Positions 14,210 through 21,513 of a DNA stretch of 37,269 nucleotides are shown in pieces (positions within the stretch are counted from its first letter, which is position 1; each line of letters opens with the position of its first letter). The DNA comes from Ornithomonoglobus_A sp034090805. GTDB lineage: Bacteria > Bacillota > Clostridia > UBA1381. The notes beneath the pieces were generated by a model, which worked only from the letters and a program-made list of their open reading frames with translations, did not search any database and was not told the DNA's origin. The stretch is taken from contig JAXDRV010000101.1 of NCBI GenBank assembly GCA_034090805.1, positions 1 through 37,269 on the forward strand. The letters run 5' to 3'. A program made the position numbers and the translations under genes.

Positions 14210-14458
14210 ATGTACAAAACCTACAGCTACAATAATATGCCGAAGGCAATTACCGAAAAGCCGCAGCCTCCGTCTCCTCCCTGCTCGCCTTCCCCGCCAA
14301 AGCCGCAGGATAATAAAAAAGGCGGCGGGATTTTTGACGGGTTTGAAACCGACGATATAATACTCCTTGTTGTCATTGCAATTCTTCTGCTCGATGACTG
14401 CGAAGATAAGCTCCTGCTTGCGGCGCTTGCGTTTGTTTTTCTTGCAGATTATTTGTAA
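14210..14458 (+). CDS. Small membrane-associated hypothetical protein
   Basis: An 82-residue protein. The N-terminal half is hydrophilic and proline-rich (PQPPSPPCSPSPPKPQD, about 19-35), followed by a glycine turn. The C-terminal half has two short hydrophobic segments (DDIILLVVIAILLL and LLLAALAFVFLA) separated by DDCEDK. This layout, F-x-x-x-D-D-I-I-L followed by a Leu-rich stretch, an acidic turn and a second Leu-rich stretch, is one I recall from spore-forming Clostridia. GGGAGG lies nine bases before the ATG. It ends the three-gene set. Confidence 0.8.
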   Translation: MYKTYSYNNMPKAITEKPQPPSPPCSPSPPKPQDNKKGGGIFDGFETDDIILLVVIAILLLDDCEDKLLLAALAFVFLADYL

Positions 14459-14543
14459 TGTTACAGGTATGTTACCGTATTTTTAAAAATGTTACAATAA
14501 ATATTAAGACGCTTAACATTTATTTTACATAATGCAAATTTTG

Positions 14544-14572
14544 TTGAATTTTGGTTAAAAATACGGTATAAT
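14544..14572 (+). promoter_or_regulatory. Promoter-like sequence without a following gene
   Basis: TTGAAT (14544-14549), a 17-bp spacer and TATAAT (14567-14572). No ORF on this strand follows before the hairpin at 14622-14654, so it may drive a short RNA. Confidence 0.6.
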
Positions 14573-14578
14573 ACAATT

Positions 14579-14657
14579 ACAAGCTGTATATAGGAATAAA
14601 TAGGTAGAATTCGGATAAGACAAACAAGCCGTTCCCTTTGGGAGCGGCTTGTTTATT
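14579..14657 (+). ncRNA. Candidate short RNA ending in a strong hairpin
   Basis: From the predicted start (about 14579) to the end of the hairpin tail is close to 80 nt. The first 43 nt are A-rich and unstructured. The rest is a 15-bp stem with one G-U pair and a TTT loop, and a short TTTATT tail. It contains no start codon with a ribosome binding site. It could instead be only a terminator for the small genes upstream, with a chance promoter match. Confidence 0.35.
14622..14654. terminator. Strong bidirectional hairpin between converging genes
   Basis: AAACAAGCCGTTCCC (14622-14636) pairs with 14640-14654 around TTT. The tails are weakly T-rich on both strands (TTTATT, TTTGTCTT). It serves the small genes (plus) and backs up the ABC ATPase terminator (minus). 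Confidence 0.8.
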
Positions 14658-14659
14658 AC

Positions 14660-14690
14660 AAAAAACAACTCCCGAAAATCGGGAGCTGTT
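14660..14690 (-). terminator. Terminator of the ABC ATPase gene
   Basis: A 12-bp stem with one mismatch (14664-14675 with 14679-14690) followed on the minus strand by six T residues; it stands 11 bases after the stop. Confidence 0.9.
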
Positions 14691-14701
14691 TGTTAATTCA
14701 A

Positions 14702-15808
14702 TTAGTGAACAATGGCAAGCTCTGTATCCTTGTCGAATATGTGAAGCTTGTTTGTTTCAAATGCAACCTTTATTGTATCGCCGATCTTGGCTGTTGATCT
14801 CTGGTTTACTCTTGCCGTAAACTGTGAGCCGGCGATATTCATGTACAGATATGTCTCCGAACCGAGAAGCTCCGTAACCTCAACGAATGCCTTACATACG
14901 CCATCCGGCTTAGCAGCGATAAAGCCTTCATCATCGTGAATATCCTCAGGTCTGATACCGAGAATAACCTCCTTGCCGATGTAGCTCTTCAGAGGAGCAG
15001 TCTTGCCGGCGGGAATCATAATTGAGTTATCGCCGAAGCTTGCCCAAACCTCGTCACCCTTTGCCGAAAGAGTTGCATTAATAAAGTTCATCTGCGGCGA
15101 ACCGATAAATCCTGCAACGAATACGTTACACGGCTCTGAGTAGAGGTTTGTCGGAGTATCAACCTGCTGAATGATACCATCCTTCATAACAACGATACGT
15201 GTACCCATTGTCATAGCCTCTGTCTGGTCATGCGTTACGTAGATAAACGTTGTCTGGAGTCTGTGATGAAGCTTTTTAATCTCTGTTCTCATCGCAACTC
15301 TCAGCTTAGCATCGAGGTTTGAAAGAGGTTCGTCCATGAGGAATACCTTAGGACTGCGGACTATGGCACGACCCATAGCAACACGCTGTCTCTGACCACC
15401 CGAAAGAGCCTTCGGCTTTCTGTCGAGAAGGTGCTCGATTTCAAGAATCTTAGCAGCCTCGTTAACTCTCTTCTTTATCTCATCCTTCGGTGTCTTTCTG
15501 AGCTTAAGAGCAAATGCCATGTTATCGAACACAGTCATGTGCGGATAAAGAGCATAGTTCTGGAAAACCATTGCTATATCTCTGTCCTTGGGGGCAACGT
15601 CGTTCATAAGCTTGCCGCCTATGTAAAGCTCACCCTCCGAAATTTCCTCAAGACCTGCGATCATTCTCAGTGTTGTTGACTTACCGCATCCGGACGGACC
15701 TACCAATATAATAAATTCCTTATCGGCAATATCCAGGCTGATGTCGCTGGCACCGACAAATCCGTTCGGGTATCTTTTGTATACATGCTTTAATTGTAAA
15801 TCTGCCAT
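14702..15808 (-). CDS. msmX: ABC sugar-transporter ATPase, MsmX/UgpC family
   Basis: Cytoplasmic ATPase of 368 residues of the MsmX/MsmK/UgpC group, which energises carbohydrate importers; in Gram-positives one such ATPase often serves several permeases. Walker A GPSGCGKST (about 37-45), Q-loop VFQNYALYPHMTV, signature LSGGQRQRVAMGRAIV, Walker B VFLMDEP, D-loop SNLDAKLR, switch THDQTEA. The C-terminal third is the MalK-type regulatory domain (LGIRPEDI). No permease or binding protein is adjacent, consistent with a shared ATPase. A LacI/CcpA-like palindrome lies 79 bases upstream of the start. Confidence 0.93.
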   Translation of the reverse strand: MADLQLKHVYKRYPNGFVGASDISLDIADKEFIILVGPSGCGKSTTLRMIAGLEEISEGELYIGGKLMNDVAPKDRDIAMVFQNYALYPHMTVFDNMAFALKLRKTPKDEIKKRVNEAAKILEIEHLLDRKPKALSGGQRQRVAMGRAIVRSPKVFLMDEPLSNLDAKLRVAMRTEIKKLHHRLQTTFIYVTHDQTEAMTMGTRIVVMKDGIIQQVDTPTNLYSEPCNVFVAGFIGSPQMNFINATLSAKGDEVWASFGDNSIMIPAGKTAPLKSYIGKEVILGIRPEDIHDDEGFIAAKPDGVCKAFVEVTELLGSETYLYMNIAGSQFTARVNQRSTAKIGDTIKVAFETNKLHIFDKDTELAIVH

Positions 15809-15886
15809 TTTGTAATTTCCCCTCTCATTCTGTAATTACATAATAATTTATTTCCCGACCCAAAAGTGTGAGATGGCTTTTGACGG

Positions 15887-15904
15887 GTTACAACCGTTTA
15901 TAAC
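15887..15904 (-). promoter_or_regulatory. Possible LacI-family (CcpA-like) operator
   Basis: The 18-bp imperfect palindrome GTTATAAACGGTTGTAAC has the central CG and dyad shape of operators bound by LacI-family regulators. It lies in the msmX leader. Such control would suit a sugar ATPase. No regulator gene is near. Confidence 0.4.
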
Positions 15905-16033
15905 TTTACACGGTCATCTTGCTACGATAATATCATAACATATTTTTTCAAAAATAGTAAGGCTTATAATACACAAAATTTTATTTATTCTTTAGACAAT
16001 TTTACTAAACATATACACAAACCCGGCGGTTTA

Positions 16034-18097
16034 TCAATTTTTCGACTCCTCGATTATCTTCTCGGCAATATTAGCCGGAGCCTCTGCATAGCGCACAAAC
16101 TCAAATGTAAATTCGCCGCGTCCCTGGCTCATTGAGCGCAAATCGGTTGCGTACTTGAACATCTCGGACATGGGCACCTCAGCCTCGACAAGGTTCAAGC
16201 CCTCCTTGCCGCTTTCGCCCATTCCCATAATCTGACCTCTGCGCTTATTTATATCACCTATAACATCGCCCATGATGCTTTCGGGAACGTAAACCTTGAG
16301 GTTGCCTATCGGTTCAAGCAGAACAGGCTTAGCCTGCTTAAGTCCTTCCTTATACGCAATCGACGCAGCCGTCTTAAATGCCATTTCCGACGAATCAACC
16401 GGGTGATACGAGCCGTCAAGCAGCGTTGCCTTCAGATTCACAACGGGATAACCCGCAAGCACACCCTTTTCGCACGATTCCCTCAATCCCTTTTCGACCG
16501 CCGGGAAGTAATTCTTCGGCACGCTGCCTCCGAACACCTTTTCCTCAAAAATCATCTCCTCCGAAATACCGGGCTCAAATTCAATCTTAACATGACCGTA
16601 CTGACCGTGACCGCCCGACTGCTTTTTATGCTTTCCTTCAACAGTCGCAGTACCCTTTATCGTTTCACGGTAGGGAACTATCGGAGCTTCGAGAGTTACG
16701 CTTACGCCGTATTTGCTCTTAAGCTTGCTGACAAGCACATCGATATGCTGTTCGCCCTGACCGTTTATGAGCGTCTGTTTTGTTTCCTTATTTGATGTAA
16801 TCGTAAATGTCGGGTCTTCGTCCGTAAGCTTCATCAAGCCGCTTATTATCTTTTCCTCATCACCCTTTGCCACAGGCTGTACCGCCATTGACAGCACAGG
16901 TGCCGGGAAATCTATACCCGTAAGAATTATATTTTTGCCCTTTTCGCACAGTGTATCGCCTGTCTTTGTTGCGTCAAGCTTTGCAACACAGCCGATGTCG
17001 CCCGCCTTTATGCTCTTCACTTCGCTCTGCTTCTTGCCGCAAATCGTGTATACCTTGCCTATCTTTTCCATAACGCCCTTATTGGGATTAAAGAGCTGCG
17101 AATCGGATTTAACCTCGCCGGAATATACTCTGAACAGCGACAGCTTACCTACAAACGGGTCTGCTATAGTCTTGAATACTATTGCCGCAGTCGTTTCCTC
17201 CTCCGTCTGCACAAGCTCCACAGGCTCCGCAGTGTCCGCCTTTCTCGCTATCTCCTCAATCTCCGACGGAGCGGGCAGATATTTGCCCATGCCGTCCATA
17301 AGGCTGCGCACACCGATATTATCCTGCCCGCTGCCGCAGTATACGGGATAAATACTTCCGTCCTTAACGCCCTTTCTTATTGCCTGCTTAATCTCGTCAA
17401 ACGTGAATTCCTCGCCGTTGAAATATTTCATCATCAGCTCTTCGTCCGTTTCGGCGATCGCCTCCATTATCATTTCTCTCAAAGGCGCAACAACCTCCGC
17501 CATCCCCTCCGGCACAGGCATCTCAACTCTGTAAATTCCGTCATAGCGGCGTGCGGTCATATCGACTATATCCACAAAGCCCTTAAACTCACCGTCCTCC
17601 TGTATCGGATAAACAAACGGCGTGACGGACTTTCCGAATACTGCCTTCATCTCCTCAAGCGTCTTTTCGTAGCTTGCTCTCGGATCATCTATCTTGTTTA
17701 CGAAGAACATCGTGGGAACGCCCTTTTGCTTTGCGTATTTAAATACCTGCTCCGTTCCGACAGAAACTCCGCTTCTTCCGCTAAGCACAACAAGCGCCGA
17801 ATCCGCCGCACGCAGACCCTCCTTTACGCCTCCCGCAAAATCAAAAAATCCCGGAGTGTCTATCATATTGTATTTCATGTCCTTCCATTCCACCGGCGCA
17901 ACTGCCGCCGAAATCGAAAACTGACGCTTAATCTCCTCCGGGTCGCAGTCCGTGGTTGTCGTTCCGTCGGCAACCTTGCCGAATCGGTCAACCGCCTTTG
18001 CATTGTAGAGCATTGCCTCCGTAAGAGTTGTCTTTCCGCACTTTCCGTGCCCCATTACGGCAATGTTTCTGATGTCCTCCATTTTGTATGTTTTCAT
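16034..18097 (-). CDS. Elongation factor G paralogue (EF-G2-like GTPase)
   Basis: Translational GTPase of 687 residues. G1 reads GHGKCGKTT instead of the AHIDAGKTT of canonical EF-G; G3 is DTPGF, G4 is NKID. The five EF-G domains can be followed: G domain to about 265, domain II (KTIADPFVGKLSLFRVYSG), III, IV with GGHGQYGHVKIEFEP, and V with the C-terminal MSQGRGEFTFEF. The G1 variant places it in the EF-G2/EF-G-like group, some members of which lack ribosome-stimulated GTP hydrolysis. The ATG at 18097 has AAAGGAATG upstream; an ATG 18 bases earlier overlaps that site. It is a single-gene unit, without rpsL, rpsG or tuf, which also argues against canonical fusA. Confidence 0.9.
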   Translation of the reverse strand: MKTYKMEDIRNIAVMGHGKCGKTTLTEAMLYNAKAVDRFGKVADGTTTTDCDPEEIKRQFSISAAVAPVEWKDMKYNMIDTPGFFDFAGGVKEGLRAADSALVVLSGRSGVSVGTEQVFKYAKQKGVPTMFFVNKIDDPRASYEKTLEEMKAVFGKSVTPFVYPIQEDGEFKGFVDIVDMTARRYDGIYRVEMPVPEGMAEVVAPLREMIMEAIAETDEELMMKYFNGEEFTFDEIKQAIRKGVKDGSIYPVYCGSGQDNIGVRSLMDGMGKYLPAPSEIEEIARKADTAEPVELVQTEEETTAAIVFKTIADPFVGKLSLFRVYSGEVKSDSQLFNPNKGVMEKIGKVYTICGKKQSEVKSIKAGDIGCVAKLDATKTGDTLCEKGKNIILTGIDFPAPVLSMAVQPVAKGDEEKIISGLMKLTDEDPTFTITSNKETKQTLINGQGEQHIDVLVSKLKSKYGVSVTLEAPIVPYRETIKGTATVEGKHKKQSGGHGQYGHVKIEFEPGISEEMIFEEKVFGGSVPKNYFPAVEKGLRESCEKGVLAGYPVVNLKATLLDGSYHPVDSSEMAFKTAASIAYKEGLKQAKPVLLEPIGNLKVYVPESIMGDVIGDINKRRGQIMGMGESGKEGLNLVEAEVPMSEMFKYATDLRSMSQGRGEFTFEFVRYAEAPANIAEKIIEESKN

Positions 18098-18199
18098 TTT
18101 AATCATTCCTTTCATTTTAAGTTATACCGGGCAGCGGCGGAATGAAAATCCATGTTTTGGGATTTTACGGTATTTCTACATTCCGTATTTGCCCGCTGA

Positions 18200-18228
18200 A
18201 TTATATATTAACATACATTAAATTTCAA
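18200..18228 (-). promoter_or_regulatory. Sigma-A promoter of the EF-G paralogue
   Basis: Minus-strand TTGAAA (18223-18228), a 17-bp spacer and TATAAT (18200-18205), about 100 bases before the start codon. Confidence 0.82.
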
Positions 18229-18282
18229 AATATAATGCCATAATTAATATTTACCCACTTTTTGGGTAGTGTAAACAAATAA

Positions 18283-18331
18283 ATTAAAAAAATCCACCTA
18301 TCATTTTGTACAAAATAATTAGTGGATTTTT
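18283..18331 (-). terminator. Terminator of the dnaX-ybaB-recR unit
   Basis: AAATCCAC (18290-18297) pairs with GTGGATTT (18322-18329), with a central palindrome ATTTTGTACAAAAT, and a minus-strand T run at 18285-18290. Confidence 0.88.
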
Positions 18332-18347
18332 GTATGTTTTAATAAAA

Positions 18348-18944
18348 TCACATATCACTGCGCCCTTCAAGGGCCTTTATCAGCGTCATTTTATCTGCAT
18401 ATTCGAGATCTGAGCCTATGGGAATACCATGCGCTATTCTTGTTACCTTTACTCCGAACGGAGAAAGAAGCTTTGATATATACACAGCGGTCGCCGTTCC
18501 GCTTACCGTAGGATTTGTCGCCATGATGACCTCTTTTACCTCGCCGCCCGCAAGACGCAGCAGCAGCTCGTTTATCTTGATGTCATCGGGCGTAATACCG
18601 TCCATGGGCGAAAGCGCGCCGTGAAGCACATGGTATACACCTCGGTATTCGTTCGTTGCCTCTATGGCGTTGACGTCCTCCGGACTTTCCACAACGCATA
18701 TTGTTGATTTGTCACGCTTTGCGGACGAACATATTTTACACGGAGTAACGTCGGTCAGATTCTGACATTCCTCGCAAAGGCAGATTTTCTCCTTTGCCTC
18801 CGTTATCGCCTGTGCCATTGATCCCGCTTCCTCGGCGGTCATGCTTTCAAGGATATAAAACGCAATCCTCTCGGCACTTTTATGTCCCACCCCCGGAAGC
18901 TGCTCGAATTTCTCTATCAGCGTTTCAATCGAAGCTGCGTGCAT
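18348..18944 (-). CDS. recR: Recombination mediator RecR
   Basis: RecR, 198 residues, acts with RecF and RecO to load RecA on gapped DNA. The helix-hairpin-helix LPGVGHKSAERIAFYIL (about 14-30) is followed by a four-cysteine zinc finger (CLCEEC and CKIC, about 54-71). The Toprim domain has VVESPEDVNAIEATNEYRGVYHVLHGALSPMDGI with its acidic residues, and the C terminus has IPIGSDLEYAD. Normal length. It starts four bases after ybaB, in the standard dnaX-ybaB-recR order. Confidence 0.97.
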   Translation of the reverse strand: MHAASIETLIEKFEQLPGVGHKSAERIAFYILESMTAEEAGSMAQAITEAKEKICLCEECQNLTDVTPCKICSSAKRDKSTICVVESPEDVNAIEATNEYRGVYHVLHGALSPMDGITPDDIKINELLLRLAGGEVKEVIMATNPTVSGTATAVYISKLLSPFGVKVTRIAHGIPIGSDLEYADKMTLIKALEGRSDM

Positions 18945-18948
18945 CGGC

Positions 18949-19302
18949 TCAGAATAATCCGGGGATATTCAGTCCGCCCGTTACGGCACTCATACCCTCA
19001 GCCATCATTTCGTCCGCTTTTTTAATTCCTTCGTTTACTGCCGCCATTACCAAATCCTCGAGAGTTTCAACGTCCTCGGGGTCTGCCGCCTCGGGAGAAA
19101 TCTTGATCGAAACAAGCTCCTTCTTTCCGCTTACAACAACGCTTACCGCACCGCCTCCGGCAGTTGCCTCGACGGTCTTGTCCTCAAGCTCCGTCTGCAC
19201 CTTTTCCATTTCCTCCTGCATCTTCTGAGCCTGCTTAATTACGTTGTTCATGTTTTTGTTCGTGTTCATACCCGAACCCGAAAATCCCTTGTATTTTCCC
19301 AT
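18949..19302 (-). CDS. ybaB: YbaB/EbfC nucleoid-associated protein
   Basis: DNA-binding protein of 117 residues of the YbaB/EbfC family. A Gly/Asn-rich start is followed by the helix NVIKQAQKMQEEMEKVQTELEDKTVEA, a glycine turn and the beta part AVSVVVSGKKELVSIKISPEA, then helix DLVMAAVNEGIKKADEMM and a Gly-rich tail. GAGGTAAAG precedes the ATG. Twenty bases separate it from dnaX and four from recR. Confidence 0.95.
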   Translation of the reverse strand: MGKYKGFSGSGMNTNKNMNNVIKQAQKMQEEMEKVQTELEDKTVEATAGGGAVSVVVSGKKELVSIKISPEAADPEDVETLEDLVMAAVNEGIKKADEMMAEGMSAVTGGLNIPGLF

Positions 19303-19322
19303 TTTTCTTTACCTCTTTCTGT

Positions 19323-21182
19323 TTATTCGTTTTCATCGGACATTTCGTCCTGTTCGAGAAATTCTTCCTTATCGCCCTCAAAAGACGATTGCGAAAAATC
19401 CTCACCGCCGCCGCTGTAATTCAAAAATTCACGGTCGTCGGTTTTTTCAACTATTTCGGGAAAGTCCCGTATAACCGCATCGAGCGGATCGGCAATTTCA
19501 GCTCCGCCGGTTTGGTCATTATTTGAAGGCTCTGCCTCCGCCCCGCCGTTATCCGACACCGCAGGCGGCTGAAGATCCCAAAAATCAATTAAATTTTCAC
19601 TGTCAAGGTCGTCCACCGTGACCGCCTTTATCATGCAGTCCGAGCCGGTCGCCTTTTTAAAGCCCTTGCGTATATCGTCCATGTACCTCACGGCAAGATT
19701 TTTTGACAGGGTTTCACTTTTTTTGTACAAAAGCAGTATTCCGTCTGCGTCAATCGTGATCTCACGGTTAAGCAGCGGCGCCATCAAATGCGGCGCACCT
19801 CCCAGAATCGATCGCACCGTATTCTGCCAGTTCCTCGCAAGCTTGACTATCGGATTTTCGCTGTTAAGCTCCGACGGCGGTATCGGATTGTAAAGCCGCT
19901 TTGAAACCTCTTTCTTTTTCTTCGGCTCAGGCTTTTTCTCCTGCTGCGGTGCCGCTGCCGGGACGCCGTTTTTCAGCTTTTCCTCTATTGCGTCAAGGCG
20001 GCGTTCTATCCCATCCGCTTTAACCGCTCCCGTTTTCTTTAACGTCTGCTCCACCGCCGAAAGCCTGTCCGAAAATGCCGCAGCACTGCTTTCAAGCTCC
20101 GGCTTTGCAAGCTTTATCAGCGCAAGCTCGTAAATCACTCTCGGCGATTTTATATATTTCGCCTCGGACTGCGCCTCGGAAAGTGCCGTTATCGCATGAG
20201 ATATTTTATCAAAGGACATTTTTGAGCATTGGCTCTTTATCCGCACAAGCTCCTCACTGCTGTAATCGAGAACATCGTCCGCATCTGCACTGACCTTGAG
20301 TATCATGAGATCACGGAAATATTTTATGAGAGAATCGATAAATCCCCTCAGCTCCTTTCCGTTTTCAAGCACCTCGGTGATGATGTTCAGCACTCCCTCG
20401 ACTTCGCCGGAAATTATCGAATCCGTCATGGCATATATCGAATCGAGCGTGGAAATTCCGAGAGTATCGACGATTTTTTCCGCCGTTACGGTACTCCCGC
20501 ACGAGGATACCACTCTTTCAAGTAAGCTCAGTCCGTCACGCATAGACCCGTCCGCAAGGCGGGCAAGCATCGTGTATGCGTCCTCGGAAACGTCAAGTCC
20601 GTCCCCGTGGGCAATCTCTTTCATTCTGTGTATTATATCCGACGGCTTTATCCGCTTAAAGTCAAATCTCTGGCAACGTGAAAGTATCGTCTGCGGTACC
20701 TTCTGCGGCTCTGTTGTCGCAAGGATAAATATTACGTGCTCCGGCGGCTCCTCAAGTGTTTTTAAAAGAGCGTTGAACGCTCCTCCCGACAGCATATGCA
20801 CCTCGTCTATGATGTACACAGTGTATCGTGCGACCGTTGCAACGTAGCCTACGTCCTCTCTTATCTCACGGATATTGTCAACGCCGTTGTTCGAGGCTGC
20901 GTCAATTTCCTTTACATCAAGTATTGAGCCGTCCAGAATACCTCTGCACACCTCGCACTCGTTGCACGGGCTGCCCTCGTGATTGTTCAGGCAGTTCACC
21001 GCCCTCGAAAGCACCTTTGCGCAGGTGGTTTTTCCCGTTCCTCTCGTTCCGCAGAAAAGATACGCATGACCTATCCTGCCGCTGAGGATTTGATTTTTCA
21101 GAGTTTGGGTAATATGCCCCTGTCCGACTATGTCCTCAAATACCATAGGCCGCCATTTGCGGTATAAAGCCTGATGTGCCAT
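19323..21182 (-). CDS. dnaX: DNA polymerase III subunit gamma/tau
   Basis: Clamp-loader ATPase of 619 residues. Walker A GTRGTGKTTCAK (about 45-56), the four-cysteine zinc module (CLNN...CNECEVC), Walker B and sensor 1 (YIIDEVHMLS, ATTEPQKVP), SRC motif ILSRCQRFDFKRI, sensor 2 in the lid domain (ARLADGSMRDGLSLLERV). Domain III lies at about 220-360. The tau-like C terminus has a Lys/Pro-rich linker (about 410-435) and an acidic tail. It starts the dnaX-ybaB-recR unit, with a promoter-like site at 21200-21227 and the SRP RNA upstream. Confidence 0.96.
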   Translation of the reverse strand: MAHQALYRKWRPMVFEDIVGQGHITQTLKNQILSGRIGHAYLFCGTRGTGKTTCAKVLSRAVNCLNNHEGSPCNECEVCRGILDGSILDVKEIDAASNNGVDNIREIREDVGYVATVARYTVYIIDEVHMLSGGAFNALLKTLEEPPEHVIFILATTEPQKVPQTILSRCQRFDFKRIKPSDIIHRMKEIAHGDGLDVSEDAYTMLARLADGSMRDGLSLLERVVSSCGSTVTAEKIVDTLGISTLDSIYAMTDSIISGEVEGVLNIITEVLENGKELRGFIDSLIKYFRDLMILKVSADADDVLDYSSEELVRIKSQCSKMSFDKISHAITALSEAQSEAKYIKSPRVIYELALIKLAKPELESSAAAFSDRLSAVEQTLKKTGAVKADGIERRLDAIEEKLKNGVPAAAPQQEKKPEPKKKKEVSKRLYNPIPPSELNSENPIVKLARNWQNTVRSILGGAPHLMAPLLNREITIDADGILLLYKKSETLSKNLAVRYMDDIRKGFKKATGSDCMIKAVTVDDLDSENLIDFWDLQPPAVSDNGGAEAEPSNNDQTGGAEIADPLDAVIRDFPEIVEKTDDREFLNYSGGGEDFSQSSFEGDKEEFLEQDEMSDENE

Positions 21183-21199
21183 TCGTCTGCCCTCTTCCG

Positions 21200-21227
21200 A
21201 TTAAATATATAAAAAAGCTTTTGACAA
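21200..21227 (-). promoter_or_regulatory. Possible promoter of dnaX
   Basis: Minus-strand TTGTCA (21222-21227), a 16-bp spacer and TTTAAT (21200-21205). The start would be close to the ATG, giving a very short leader; the match is moderate. Confidence 0.45.
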
Positions 21228-21251
21228 AGCTGCGCCTTTGGTGCAAGGTAA

Positions 21252-21293
21252 GCTTTTTTGCTAATAGTAAATCAAGAAATTTCCTATTAGATA
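21252..21293 (-). repeat. Small hairpin repeat (family S, third unit)
   Basis: Read on the minus strand it begins TATCTATTAGGAAATTTCT, identical over 19 bases to the unit at 6671-6689, and ends with TTAGCAAAAAAG, matching that copy except at one base. CTATTAG and CTAATAG form the ends of the hairpin. As at 6.7 kb, it directly follows a terminator with a CGCCGCAA-type hairpin. Confidence 0.72.
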
Positions 21294-21312
21294 AAAAACG
21301 CCTTGCGGCGCT
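21293..21312 (-). terminator. Terminator after the SRP RNA
   Basis: A short CGCC-GCAA-GGCG hairpin followed on the minus strand by six T residues. Confidence 0.7.
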
Positions 21313-21325
21313 GTTTACAAAAAGG

Positions 21326-21432
21326 CTCAAGCCGAGTTTACCGTAACACATTAAAGACACCGCTTATTGCTGCTTGGTTCCCCATCTGACAAGGTTCACA
21401 GGCTTCAATCGCACGGGCTCGGCTGTCATCGC
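21326..21432 (-). ncRNA. ffs: Signal recognition particle RNA (small bacterial type)
   Basis: The minus strand carries the conserved apical part of SRP RNA: TGTGAACCTTGTCAG, then a GG/CC pair closing a GGAA tetraloop, then AAGCAGCAATAAGCG. The outer stem is AGCCGAG (21418-21424) with CTCGGCT (21330-21336), read on the minus strand. The length, about 100 nt, fits the short type without an Alu domain. Position just upstream of dnaX is the usual one in Firmicutes, and a good promoter lies at 21458-21486. The GG/CC closing pair replaces the usual CC/GG pair. Exact ends are estimated. Confidence 0.93.
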
Positions 21433-21457
21433 CACATTTTTTGAGATTTACCTATAT

Positions 21458-21486
21458 ATTATAATATACTTTTATGAAAATTTCAA
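21458..21486 (-). promoter_or_regulatory. Sigma-A promoter of the SRP RNA gene
   Basis: Minus-strand TTGAAA (21481-21486), a 17-bp spacer and TATAAT (21458-21463). Confidence 0.88.
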
Positions 21487-21513
21487 GTATTATTTTAAAA
21501 TTTTTTAATTTTT

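Noticed and set aside
16034..18097. Canonical EF-G (fusA) or a Tet(M)-type ribosomal protection protein
   Set aside because: The G1 motif GHGKCGKTT and the isolated position differ from fusA, and the overall order of motifs fits EF-G paralogues better than the tetracycline-protection group.
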